64,000 nt of DNA. Origin: Alphaproteobacteria bacterium. Lineage in GTDB: Bacteria > Pseudomonadota > Alphaproteobacteria > Geminicoccales > Geminicoccaceae. The translations under genes were made by a program, and so were the position numbers. Location: positions 26,143-90,142 of the forward strand of contig JALUAG010000011.1 of NCBI GenBank assembly GCA_027045875.1, given 5' to 3'. The notes below the pieces were generated by a model. That model made no database searches, had not been told where the DNA came from, and saw nothing but the letters and a program-made list of their open reading frames with translations. Positions 1 through 10,336 of the stretch are shown one piece after another; the stretch's first letter is position 1, and the number at the start of each line of letters is the position of its first letter.

Positions 1-86
1 AGGGGGGTGGCCACCGGCTCGGCGGCCACCTCCGTCGCGATCATCCCCGCGCTGCGCGGCACGGTCCGCACGCCCCCCGCGGCCAT
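1..86 (-). CDS. Start of a gene downstream of ctaD (probably ctaB), cut by window edge
   Basis: Only the first 28 codons lie in the window (begins MAAGGVRTVPRSAG). The ATG at 86 is five bases after the ctaD stop, and a GGAGGTG Shine-Dalgarno sequence lies inside the last ctaD codons, about nine bases upstream, so a translated start here is credible. In many alphaproteobacteria the gene after ctaD is ctaB (protoheme IX farnesyltransferase) or a cox assembly gene. The visible residues are a low-complexity N-terminus and cannot settle which. The gene name is inferred from position only. Confidence 0.45.
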   Translation of the reverse strand, partial: MAAGGVRTVPRSAGMIATEVAAEPVATP

Positions 87-90
87 CGAC

Positions 91-2540
<2,450 letters not shown>

Positions 2541-2620
2541 CGACCGCTCCCCTCCAGCGTGCCCTGTGCGAAAGACTCCCCGCGCCGCCCGTCGCCGCGA
2601 GCGGCTCGTTCCATCTCGCC

Positions 2621-2634
2621 TTGATCCAGATCAA
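2621..2634 (-). promoter_or_regulatory. FNR/FixK-type operator upstream of ctaC
   Basis: TTGATCCAGATCAA is a perfect TTGAT-N4-ATCAA inverted repeat, the recognised consensus of the FNR/FixK/DNR family of Crp-like regulators. It sits in the 176-base gap between the DUF3422 gene and ctaC, centred about 87 bases before the ctaC ATG. A class II site at -41.5 would put transcription start near 2586. The sense of control (activation or repression) cannot be read from sequence. Confidence 0.7.
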
Positions 2635-2716
2635 GTGATACCGACGCCGCGAAGGCTGCACTTGGTGACAGATTGTCGCAGAATATGCCGGAAATCCTGG
2701 AAGGGTGGTCGTCGTC

Positions 2717-4015
2717 CTAGACGCCGATGCGGTGTCGCAGCCGGCGCAGCCCCAGCCAGACCGCCGCCACCGCCAGCGGCACGAGGGCCGCCAGCAGCGG
2801 CGCCTGCGCCTTTCCGGCGAGGCCGAGCCAAGGTCCCGTGCCCTCGATCACATAGGCGGCAAGCCCCACCAGATAGTAGCTCAGGACCACCACCGACAGC
2901 CCTTCCACCGTCTGCTGCAGGCGCAGCTGGAGGGCCGCCCGGTGTTCCATCGATTCGAGAAGCGCGCGGTTCTGTTCCTGCAGCTCGAGATCGACGCGCG
3001 TGCGCACGAGATCCGATGCCCGCGAGATCCGCCGGCTCAGCCCCTCCAGCCGTTCGGCCGTCGAGCCGCAGGTGCGCATGGCAGGCTCGAAACGGCGGGC
3101 GAGGAACTGGCCCAGAGGCTGGAAGGGCTCGAACCGCTCCTCCCCGAGCTCCCGCAGCCGGTCGCGCACGAGCTGGTGGTAGGCCCGCGTGCCGCCGAAC
3201 CGGAAGGCGGTTTCCGCAACCTGCCGCTCGATGTCGGCGGCGAGCGCGAACAGTTCCTCGAGCAGCTCCCGCTCGTCGGCCAGTCCCCGGGCCTCGCCGA
3301 TCCGTGCCGTGAGCACCGCGAGTCGGGTTTCCGCCGCCGTCAGCCCCGGCGCCGCCCGGCGCGCGAGCGGCAGTCCGAGAAGCGCCATCATCCGGTAGGT
3401 GTCGATCTCCACCAGGCGCTGCACGAGCCGCCCGGCGCGGGCCGGATCCAGCCCCCGATCGGTGATGTGGAAGCGCCCGAACCCGTCTCCGTGCGGCCGC
3501 CAGTCGGTGCAGACCACGGCGGCGTTGCCCATCACCCGGCTGGCCCGCACCCGATGGCCCTCGAACAGCGCGTCGATCCGCGCCGGGTCGGGTGGCCCGC
3601 CCCGTTCCAGAACGAGATGGGCGGCGGCCACCACGGTGCCGGGCAGTGCAGCGAGCCAGTCCTCGGGCAACAGCGCAATGGCCGTGTCGCGGAACGGCTG
3701 CAACCCGCCCCCGGGCCTGAGGAAGGTCAGGGTGACGAACTCCAGGTGCCGCTCGAAGCGCAGCTCGAAGCGGCCGAGGTCGACGGCGTGGAAATGTTCG
3801 CGGAAGGGAGGCGAGGCCCCGTAGCGGCGGCACAGCTCCGCCACCTGGTCGAGCACCCGGCCGGCCTCCTCGTGGCCGGTCAGCATGGCGACATGGGAGA
3901 TGGTGACCGGCGCCGAAACGGCGGCCGCGGGACGGCTGTGCAGCTCGTCCACCAACCGCTCGAAGTCGGGGTGGAAGGTCAGCCCGTAGGCCCGGATCGC
4001 CGGATCTTCGCTCAT
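2717..4015 (-). CDS. DUF3422 family membrane protein
   Basis: A 432-residue protein matching the DUF3422 family of proteobacteria, whose function is unknown. It has a long soluble N-terminal part beginning MSEDPAIRAYGLTFHPDF, a helical central region, and two membrane helices at the C-terminus (SYYLVGLAAYVI and LLAALVPLAVAAVWLG) followed by a basic tail. This suggests a cytoplasmic domain anchored by a C-terminal hairpin. Its ATG overlaps the rsmE stop as ATGA, so the two genes are translationally coupled. It is read in the same direction as ctaC downstream. Family assignment is good; no reaction should be inferred. Confidence 0.85.
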   Translation of the reverse strand: MSEDPAIRAYGLTFHPDFERLVDELHSRPAAAVSAPVTISHVAMLTGHEEAGRVLDQVAELCRRYGASPPFREHFHAVDLGRFELRFERHLEFVTLTFLRPGGGLQPFRDTAIALLPEDWLAALPGTVVAAAHLVLERGGPPDPARIDALFEGHRVRASRVMGNAAVVCTDWRPHGDGFGRFHITDRGLDPARAGRLVQRLVEIDTYRMMALLGLPLARRAAPGLTAAETRLAVLTARIGEARGLADERELLEELFALAADIERQVAETAFRFGGTRAYHQLVRDRLRELGEERFEPFQPLGQFLARRFEPAMRTCGSTAERLEGLSRRISRASDLVRTRVDLELQEQNRALLESMEHRAALQLRLQQTVEGLSVVVLSYYLVGLAAYVIEGTGPWLGLAGKAQAPLLAALVPLAVAAVWLGLRRLRHRIGV

Positions 4016-4737
4016 CGCCTCGCCACCTCCCGCAGCGCCCGCCAGACGGCGAGCATGTAGATCGCGGCGGTCTCGGTACGCAGTATGGTGGGCCCGAGAC
4101 CGACCGGCAGCACCGCCGGATGTGCCCGCAGCATCGCACGTTCGGCGGGCGTGAAACCACCTTCCGGCCCCACCAGGAAGACCGGTTCCGGCCGCCCGTC
4201 GAGCGCCTCGGCGAGCGGCCGGCCCTCCCCCGCCTCGTCGCCGAACAGGAGCAGCGGCGGGTCCTCCGCGGCCAGCCGCTCCGCGAGCGCGCGGGCGGGC
4301 GCGATCTCCGGCACCGTGAGGCGGCGACACTGTTCCGCGGCCTCGACGGCCAGGCTGCGCAGCCGATCGCTGCGCGGCAGGCGGACGACGCTGCGCCCGG
4401 TGATCACCGGGCAGAGCCGGGCCGCCCCCAGTTCCACCGCCTTTTCCACCAGCCACTCGAGGCGCACCCGTCGGGGCGGGGCGAACCAGAGCGTGGGGCC
4501 GGGTTCGGGACGCGGCGCCCGCAGGCGCTCCTCGACGAGGAGCTCGGCGCGGCGACGGCCGAGCGCCAGCAGGCGGGCCCGCCACTCGCCGTCCTCGCCG
4601 TTGAACAGCAGCACCGCGTCGCCCACCCCCAGCCGCAGCACGCGCGCCAGATAGTGGGTGCGGCCGGCATCGAGCACCACCGTGACCTCCGCGGCCAGGC
4701 GCGGATCCTCGACATGGAGCCTCGGAAGGGCGGCCAT
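4012..4737 (-). CDS. rsmE: 16S rRNA (uracil-1498-N3)-methyltransferase RsmE
   Basis: Methylates N3 of U1498 in the decoding region of 16S rRNA using S-adenosylmethionine. The 241-residue product has the usual length: an N-terminal PUA-like RNA-binding part, then a SPOUT-fold domain. The family signatures are WLVEKAVELGA in the middle and the C-terminal FLVGPEGGFTPAE followed by LGPTILRTETAA, which form the trefoil-knot cofactor site. It is divergent from ubiA across a 44-base gap and overlaps the DUF3422 gene by four bases. Confidence 0.95.
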   Translation of the reverse strand: MAALPRLHVEDPRLAAEVTVVLDAGRTHYLARVLRLGVGDAVLLFNGEDGEWRARLLALGRRRAELLVEERLRAPRPEPGPTLWFAPPRRVRLEWLVEKAVELGAARLCPVITGRSVVRLPRSDRLRSLAVEAAEQCRRLTVPEIAPARALAERLAAEDPPLLLFGDEAGEGRPLAEALDGRPEPVFLVGPEGGFTPAERAMLRAHPAVLPVGLGPTILRTETAAIYMLAVWRALREVARR

Positions 4738-4781
4738 CCCTCGCCTTTACCCCGAATCGCGCCGACGGTAGAAGAGCGCCC

Positions 4782-5702
4782 ATGAGTCCACAAGTCGGCG
4801 AGGGAGCGGTTCTCGACCGCCAGAGCGGCTGGGTCGGCCGGCTGCCGGGGCGCCTGCGCGACTTCGCGGTGCTGGCCCGCTGGGACCGGCCGATCGGGAC
4901 CTGGCTGCTGCTGATCCCCTGCTGGTGGGGGCTGGCGCTCGCACCGGCGGACTTCTCGCCCTGGCCCTATCTGCTGTTCGCCATCGGTGCGGTGGCCATG
5001 CGCGGGGCCGGCTGCACCGTCAACGATCTGGCGGATCGCGACTTCGACCGCAGGGTTGAACGCACCCGCAACCGCCCGCTCGCCGCGGGGCGCATCGGCA
5101 CCGCCGGCGCCCTCGCCTTCTTCGCCCTCCAGTCGGCGGTCGGGCTCGCGGTGCTGGCGGCACTCCCGCGTTTCGCGGCCCTGGTCGCGCTCGCGAGCGT
5201 GCCGCTCATCGTCGTCTACCCCTTCATGAAGCGCGTCACCTGGTGGCCCCAGGCCTTCCTCGGCGTCACCTTCAACTGGGGGGCTCTGGTGGGCTACGCG
5301 GCGGCCACCGGGCGGCTCGATCCGGCGGCGTTCCTGCTCTACGCCGCGGGCATCTTCTGGACCCTCGGCTACGACACCGTCTACGCCCATCAGGACAAGG
5401 AGGACGACATCCGCATCGGCGTCCGCTCGACGGCGATCCGCCTCGGTGCCGCGAGCCGCGTCTGGATCGCCGGCTTCTACGGGATCATGCTGCTGCTGCT
5501 GGCGGCGGCCGGCGCTCTCGCGGGGCTCGGCCGGGCGTTCCTCCCGCTCCTCGCGGTGCCGGCGGCGATGCTGGCCTGGCAGGTGATCCGCGTCGATTTC
5601 GACGACCGCGCCTCCTGCCTGCACCATTTCCGCTTCCATCGCGACGTCGGCCTCGCCGTACTGGCGGCATTGTGGATCGGGCGCCTCGTCCCGGTTCCGT
5701 GA
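4782..5702 (+). CDS. ubiA: 4-hydroxybenzoate polyprenyltransferase UbiA
   Basis: Membrane prenyltransferase that joins a polyprenyl chain to 4-hydroxybenzoate in ubiquinone synthesis. The 306-residue polytopic protein shows both Asp-rich, Mg-diphosphate-binding motifs of the family: NDLADRDFDRRVERT near residue 84 and DTVYAHQDKEDD near residue 200. An N-terminal RPIGTWLLLIPCWWG segment is also typical. Ubiquinone feeds the respiratory chain that ends in the nearby oxidase, but the gene is transcribed on its own, divergent from rsmE. Confidence 0.95.
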   Translation: MSPQVGEGAVLDRQSGWVGRLPGRLRDFAVLARWDRPIGTWLLLIPCWWGLALAPADFSPWPYLLFAIGAVAMRGAGCTVNDLADRDFDRRVERTRNRPLAAGRIGTAGALAFFALQSAVGLAVLAALPRFAALVALASVPLIVVYPFMKRVTWWPQAFLGVTFNWGALVGYAAATGRLDPAAFLLYAAGIFWTLGYDTVYAHQDKEDDIRIGVRSTAIRLGAASRVWIAGFYGIMLLLLAAAGALAGLGRAFLPLLAVPAAMLAWQVIRVDFDDRASCLHHFRFHRDVGLAVLAALWIGRLVPVP

Positions 5703-5780
5703 GCGGGCACCTCCTCGCTTCCCTGCCGCCGCCGTTTCCGACTAGAAGACGCCCCGGGTCATCACTTCGTCGGGGAGGCG

Positions 5781-6806
5781 GTGTTGAAACTTTCCTGCTT
5801 TTCGGTCGTCGACCACTATCCGGCGGACCGCTATCCGGGACACCATCGGACGGTCGCCGACCGCTATCGCGAGCTGCTCGAGGATTGCGAGCTCGCCGAA
5901 CGGCTCGGCTACGAGATCTTCTTCGTGGCCGAGCATCACTTCGACGAATACGGGGTGATCCCCAATCCGGCGGTGTGGCTGGCCGCCGCGGCGGCGCGCA
6001 CGACGCGCATCGGGCTCGCGCCGGCGATCGCCGTGCTGCCCTTCCGGGACCCCCGCATCCTGGCCGAGGATTACGCGGTCCTCGACCAGCTCTGCGCCGG
6101 TCGTCTCGTGTTCGGGGTCGGCTCCGGCTATCTGCGCCACGAGTTCGAGGGCTTCAACATCGACGGCCGCAGCAAGCGGGCACTGTTCGACGAGAGTCTC
6201 GCCATCGTCCGCCGGCTGTGGCGCGGCGAACGAGTCCGACATGCGGGCCCCCGTTACGCCCTCGACGACGTGGCCCTGAACGTCCTGCCCTATGGGGGGC
6301 GCGAGCCCGAGACCTACATCGCCGTGCTGCGCGAGGAGGCCGCCTACCATATCGGCCGCGCCGGCGAGAACCTGATGACGGTTCCCTACGCCACCGTCGA
6401 CCGGTTCGAGGAGATCGGCCGACTGATCGACGCCTACCGGCGGGGAGCCGCGGAGGCCGGGCACCGGCCGCGCAGCCTGGTCGCCCTCCACACCTATGTG
6501 GCGGAGAGCGACGCCGACGCCCGCGCGGACGCGGAACGGGCCTTCGACCTCTATGTCGCCACCCGCAAGTACGCGAAGAGCCAGACCTACGGCGACATTC
6601 TCGAAAGCGGGCTGTCGCTGTTCGGCTCGGTGGAGACGGTGGCCGACAAGCTCGTTGCCCTGCACGGGATGGGGGTCGACCATGTGATGGCCCTCTACAC
6701 CTTCGGCGACCTTCCGCCGGAGCGCGCGCGCCGTTCCCTGCGGCTCCTCGCCGAGCGGGCGCTGCCGGCCGCCCGCGCGCGCATCGGTGCCGCCACCGAC
6801 CGATGA
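5781..6806 (+). CDS. LLM-class (luciferase-like) flavin-dependent oxidoreductase
   Basis: A 341-residue TIM-barrel protein of the bacterial luciferase superfamily, which use reduced FMN or F420. Visible features are the N-terminal YEIFFVAEHHFDEYG segment, the central IGLAPAIAVLPFRDPRILAEDYAVLDQL and GRLVFGVGSGYLRHEFEGF blocks, and a C-terminal VADKLVALHGMGVDHVM block. The substrate is not predictable. Two adjacent starts are possible: GTG at 5781 or TTG at 5784. The GGGGAGG ribosome site at 5772-5778 fits the TTG better by spacing. It ends 13 bases before the chosen ChaC start. Confidence 0.85.
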   Translation: MLKLSCFSVVDHYPADRYPGHHRTVADRYRELLEDCELAERLGYEIFFVAEHHFDEYGVIPNPAVWLAAAAARTTRIGLAPAIAVLPFRDPRILAEDYAVLDQLCAGRLVFGVGSGYLRHEFEGFNIDGRSKRALFDESLAIVRRLWRGERVRHAGPRYALDDVALNVLPYGGREPETYIAVLREEAAYHIGRAGENLMTVPYATVDRFEEIGRLIDAYRRGAAEAGHRPRSLVALHTYVAESDADARADAERAFDLYVATRKYAKSQTYGDILESGLSLFGSVETVADKLVALHGMGVDHVMALYTFGDLPPERARRSLRLLAERALPAARARIGAATDR

Positions 6807-6819
6807 GGCCGCGCCGCCC

Positions 6820-7560
6820 ATGAGCAGGCGAGGCGACGACCGGGCCGGCAGCGGGACCGATCGACTGGTGCTCGATCGCGCAACCCTGCTGGCGGGCGGG
6901 TTCCAGCGCCGGTTGCGGGCGATGGCGGCGGGAACCGAGCTGTGGAGCGAGGAGCGGATCCGCCGCTCCCTCTCCCGCACCCTGGCCGCCCGTCCCGAAC
7001 CGGAGGGCGACGTCTGGCTGTTCGCCTATGGATCGCTGATCTGGAACCCGACCATCCACTATGCCGAGAAGCGCCTCGCGCTCGTGCGCGGCTATCACCG
7101 CCGGTTCTGCCTGCGGACGGTGCTGGGACGCGGCTGCCCGGAGCGCCCCGGGCTGATGCTCGGTCTCGATCACGGAGGAAGCTGTCGCGGCGTCGCCTAC
7201 CGCCTGCCGGCGGGCACGGCGGAGGCGGAGCTGCTGCTGGTCTGGCGGCGGGAAATGGTGGCCGGCGCCTACCGGCCGCGCTGGCTGCGGGCCCGGACCG
7301 GCGAAGGTCCGCTCACCGTCCTCGCCTTCACCATCGAGCGGCGTCACGAACGCTACTGTCGGGACCTCGCCGAGGAGGAGCGGATCGCCATGCTGGCCAC
7401 CGCCAGCGGCGCGCTGGGCCCGGCCGCCGACTATCTGTTCGACACCGCCCGGCATCTCGCCGAACTCGGCATTCCGGACCATCATCTCGACCGCCTCTGC
7501 GAGGCGGTGCGCGCCTATCAGCGAGGACTCAGGGACGGGTCGAGCGCTGATCGACGATGA
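6820..7560 (+). CDS. ChaC-type gamma-glutamylcyclotransferase
   Basis: Family members cleave glutathione to 5-oxoproline and Cys-Gly. The 246-residue product has the substrate-loop signature FAYGSLIWNP (residues 68-77), the arginine-rich RRFCLRT segment and a later WRREM-GAYRPRW block that should carry the catalytic glutamate. The start is placed at the ATG at 6820. A GTG at 6787 in frame would overlap the previous gene. The 3' end overlaps the small convergent gene at 7529-7828 by 32 bases. Activity on glutathione is a family expectation, not shown here. Confidence 0.88.
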   Translation: MSRRGDDRAGSGTDRLVLDRATLLAGGFQRRLRAMAAGTELWSEERIRRSLSRTLAARPEPEGDVWLFAYGSLIWNPTIHYAEKRLALVRGYHRRFCLRTVLGRGCPERPGLMLGLDHGGSCRGVAYRLPAGTAEAELLLVWRREMVAGAYRPRWLRARTGEGPLTVLAFTIERRHERYCRDLAEEERIAMLATASGALGPAADYLFDTARHLAELGIPDHHLDRLCEAVRAYQRGLRDGSSADRR

Positions 7561-7828
7561 CCGGGCCGAGCCAGTCCGGTGCCGGTGCCGGAGGTGCGAG
7601 CGGCGCGAACCGGTCGGCCGGTCGCAGAATGCCGCAGTCCCAGCGGTAGCCCGGCCGTCTTCCGGTCAGCGTGCCGCCGCGCTCGTAGAGGCAGACGCAG
7701 CGCTTGCCGGCCATCGCCGCCACGCTGCCGACACGGCCGGCCTCGCAGGCCGGCTCCCCGGCCGCGGCGGGCCATGGCGCCGGGATGGTCACGAGGAGCA
7801 GGCAGAAGACCAGGGCACGGCTCGACAC
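7529..7828 (-). CDS. Small exported hypothetical protein with conserved-looking cysteines
   Basis: A 99-residue protein of unknown function. It has a clear signal peptide (hydrophobic stretch LVFCLLLVTIPAPWPAAAG) and a short mature part with four cysteines (CEAG, CVCLYERG, WDCGIL). Translation starts at GTG 7828, preceded by GGAGG at suitable distance. The tail is proline-rich and overlaps the convergent ChaC gene. Signal peptide plus ribosome site make it more likely a real gene than a chance frame, but no family is recognised. Confidence 0.6.
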   Translation of the reverse strand: MSSRALVFCLLLVTIPAPWPAAAGEPACEAGRVGSVAAMAGKRCVCLYERGGTLTGRRPGYRWDCGILRPADRFAPLAPPAPAPDWLGPVIVDQRSTRP

Positions 7829-7900
7829 GGGGCGACCTCCACCGTCCCCTCTTAGTCCGATCCGCCGGTCGCACGGCGACCGACCGTCCCCCGGGCGTAC

Positions 7901-8194
7901 TCAGCTATCGCCGCCGGAAGTACCTTTCCTCTCTCCGCCCTCGCTGCGCTCCGCCGCCTGCTTGATCGCGGCACCCAGCCGGTCGAGCGCCTGACCGAGG
8001 CTGCGCAGTGCCTCCTCGCCCACCTCGACGCCGGCGCGCAGCGCCTTCTGCAGCTTTTCGCGCACCACCTCGGCCTCGGCCCGCAGATCCGCGAGCGTCG
8101 TCTCGTCGAGCCCGTCGGCCAGCCGCTCGATGCGTGCCTTGAGCTCATGCAGACGTACCCGGCTCTTGTCGAGCAACTCGCGCTGGACGCTCAT
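7901..8194 (-). CDS. Small amphipathic helical (coiled-coil) hypothetical protein
   Basis: A 97-residue protein, highly charged and almost entirely helical, with heptad-like spacing of leucines and alanines (RVRLHELKARIERLADGL and later KLQKALRAGVEVGEE), resembling apolipoprotein-like or phasin-like helical bundles. There is no signal peptide or membrane segment. The C-terminus is a Gly/Ser/Lys-rich tail. The ATG follows GGAGGGGGAAG, a strong ribosome site. Function unknown; the helix and the start are what can be seen. Confidence 0.65.
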   Translation of the reverse strand: MSVQRELLDKSRVRLHELKARIERLADGLDETTLADLRAEAEVVREKLQKALRAGVEVGEEALRSLGQALDRLGAAIKQAAERSEGGERKGTSGGDS

Positions 8195-8384
8195 CTTCCC
8201 CCTCCGCGATGTCTCCCTGTTCTCCCCTCACGTCGGGATTGCGGCGGCACGTTCAAGGTCCTCCCGCCGCTGCGCCGATCCGCCACAGTTCTTGAAACTG
8301 GTCCAATTCAATATATCGCCTGGGTAACACCCACCGACCGGTGGCGTCCGGTCGGTGACCGGACGTCTTGCAGGCAGGAGCGAG

Positions 8385-9845
8385 ATGGGCGAGGCCGTTG
8401 CCACGGAAGAGGTGCTCTCGCGCAAGGAGCAGAAGGAATCCCCGCTCTACGAAGGCCGCGTCAAGGTTTATCCGAAGGCGGTAAGGGGGCGTTTTCGTAC
8501 CATCAAATGGGCGACTCTGGTCACCCTGCTCGGGATCTACTACGTCCTTCCCTGGATCCGCTGGGACCGTGGTCCCGGCGCTCCGGACCAGGCGGTGCTC
8601 GCCGATTTCCTCACCCGTCGCCTCTACTTCTTCGGTATCGAGATCTGGCCCCAGGAGGTCTACTACCTGACCGGCCTCCTGGTACTGGCGGCCTTCGCCC
8701 TGTTCCTCGCCACCGCCCTGTTCGGCCGGGTCTGGTGCGGCTTCACCTGCCCGCAGACGGTCTGGACCGATCTTTTCATGTGGGTCGAGCGGATGGTGGA
8801 GGGCGACCGCGGCGAGCGCATCCGCCTCGACAAGGCTCCCTGGACCGGCGCCAAGATCGCCAAGAAGGGCGTCAAGCACCTTCTGTGGCTGCTGATCGCC
8901 GCCGCCACCGGCGGTGCCTGGATCATGTACTTCAACGACGCGCCGACCGTGACGGTGGCCCTGCTCACCGGCGACGCCAGCCTGACCCAGTATTTCTTCT
9001 TCGGCCTGTTCACCAGCACCACCTATCTCCTCGCCGGCATCGCCCGCGAGCAGGTCTGCATCTACATGTGCCCCTGGCCGCGCATCCAAGGGGCCCTGAT
9101 CGATCAGGACACCCTCGCCGTCACTTACGAACGCTGGCGTGGCGAGCCGCGCATGCCGTTCCGCAAGGGTCAGGACTGGAGCAAGCGGGGCGATTGCATC
9201 GACTGCAGGCAATGTGTCGTCGTCTGCCCGATGGGCATCGACATCCGCGACGGCTTCCAGCTCGAATGCATCGGCTGCGCCCTCTGCGTCGACGCCTGCA
9301 ACGGAGTCATGGAGAAGATCGGCCGGCCGCGCGATCTCATCACCTACGACAGCGAGCGCAACCTCGAGCTGCGCGAGCAGGGGCGGCCGCCGCGGCTCAA
9401 TCTCGTGCGGCCCCGCACCATCCTCTACGCCTCGGTGATCCTGCTCGTGGGTGCCCTCATGCTGGCGGCGCTGCTACTGCGCTCGGATGCCGAGATCAGC
9501 GTGCTGCACGACCGCAACCCGCTGTTCGTGAGCCTCTCCGACGGCAGCCTGCGCAACGGCTACACCGTCAAGATCATCAACAAGGAGCGCCGGCCGCGTC
9601 GCTTCGAGATACGCGTGGAGGGTCTCGAGGAAGCGCTGCTGACGATGATCGGGACCCGCAGGATCACGGGCTCGACGCTCACCGTCGAGGCACCGCCGGA
9701 CGGAGTGAGCGAGCACCGCATCTTCGTCACCGTCCCACGCCCTCTCGTGGAAGGATCGACGACCGACGTGCGGTTCGTCATCACCGACCTCGAGACCGGC
9801 GAGACGCGGCGGGCGGAGAGCGTCTTCCGGGGACCCGAGAAATGA
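8385..9845 (+). CDS. ccoG: Cytochrome c oxidase accessory protein CcoG (FixG/RdxA)
   Basis: Inner-membrane iron-sulfur protein that helps deliver copper to cbb3-type oxidases, proposed to reduce Cu(II). The 486-residue product shows several membrane helices, a VWCGFTCPQTVW segment, two [4Fe-4S] motifs (CIDCRQCVVVCP and CIGCALCVDACN) and a periplasmic Ig-like C-terminal domain. The start is the ATG at 8385, five bases after a GCAGGAG ribosome site; the frame opens ten codons earlier. It overlaps ccoH by ATGA. The ccoNOQP structural genes normally upstream are absent here. Confidence 0.96.
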   Translation: MGEAVATEEVLSRKEQKESPLYEGRVKVYPKAVRGRFRTIKWATLVTLLGIYYVLPWIRWDRGPGAPDQAVLADFLTRRLYFFGIEIWPQEVYYLTGLLVLAAFALFLATALFGRVWCGFTCPQTVWTDLFMWVERMVEGDRGERIRLDKAPWTGAKIAKKGVKHLLWLLIAAATGGAWIMYFNDAPTVTVALLTGDASLTQYFFFGLFTSTTYLLAGIAREQVCIYMCPWPRIQGALIDQDTLAVTYERWRGEPRMPFRKGQDWSKRGDCIDCRQCVVVCPMGIDIRDGFQLECIGCALCVDACNGVMEKIGRPRDLITYDSERNLELREQGRPPRLNLVRPRTILYASVILLVGALMLAALLLRSDAEISVLHDRNPLFVSLSDGSLRNGYTVKIINKERRPRRFEIRVEGLEEALLTMIGTRRITGSTLTVEAPPDGVSEHRIFVTVPRPLVEGSTTDVRFVITDLETGETRRAESVFRGPEK

Positions 9846-10336
9846 TGCGGGAAAAGGTCGAAAAACCTCGGCGGGGTCATTGGATCCCCTGGGCGTTCGG
9901 CGCCTTCTTCCTGGTGGTGCTGATCGCCAACGGCACCATGGTCTACATCGGCATGACCACCTGGACCGGCCTCGTATCGGAGAACTATTACGAGGAAGGA
10001 CGCAACTACAACCGTAACATCGCCGCGGCCGAAGCCCAGGCCGCCCTCGGCTGGCAGCTCGACATCGAGGCGCGCCTGCGCTTGGGCTTCGAGGGCGAAC
10101 TTCTGGTCGACCTCCGGGACCGGCAGGGCGCACCCATCACCGACGCGGAGGTGACCGCCCGCTTCGTCCGGCCCACCTCCGAGGGCAACGATTTCGCCGT
10201 CGCCCTCGCGGATGCCGGTGACGGTCGCTACCGCACCGTCTTCACCCTGCCCCTGACCGGGCTCTGGGAGATCCACGTCGATGCCGTCCGGGGCGAGGAT
10301 CGCTTCGTCCGCAGCCGCCGGGTGACCCTGCGCTGA
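9842..10336 (+). CDS. ccoH: FixH/CcoH family protein
   Basis: Small membrane protein needed for cbb3 oxidase assembly or stability. The 164-residue product has one N-terminal membrane helix (about residues 15-38) preceded by a basic segment, then a periplasmic beta-rich domain. The SENYYEEGRNYN stretch is the family hallmark after the helix. It starts with two consecutive ATG codons (9842 and 9845); the first overlaps the ccoG stop. Its own stop overlaps the ccoI ATG as TGATG, so ccoGHI are translationally coupled. Confidence 0.93.
   Translation: MMREKVEKPRRGHWIPWAFGAFFLVVLIANGTMVYIGMTTWTGLVSENYYEEGRNYNRNIAAAEAQAALGWQLDIEARLRLGFEGELLVDLRDRQGAPITDAEVTARFVRPTSEGNDFAVALADAGDGRYRTVFTLPLTGLWEIHVDAVRGEDRFVRSRRVTLR

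Noticed and set aside
8290..8316. TTGAAACTGGTCCAATTCAA before ccoG as an FNR box
   Set aside because: The half-sites do not match TTGAT-N4-ATCAA and the spacing is wrong, unlike the perfect box before ctaC.
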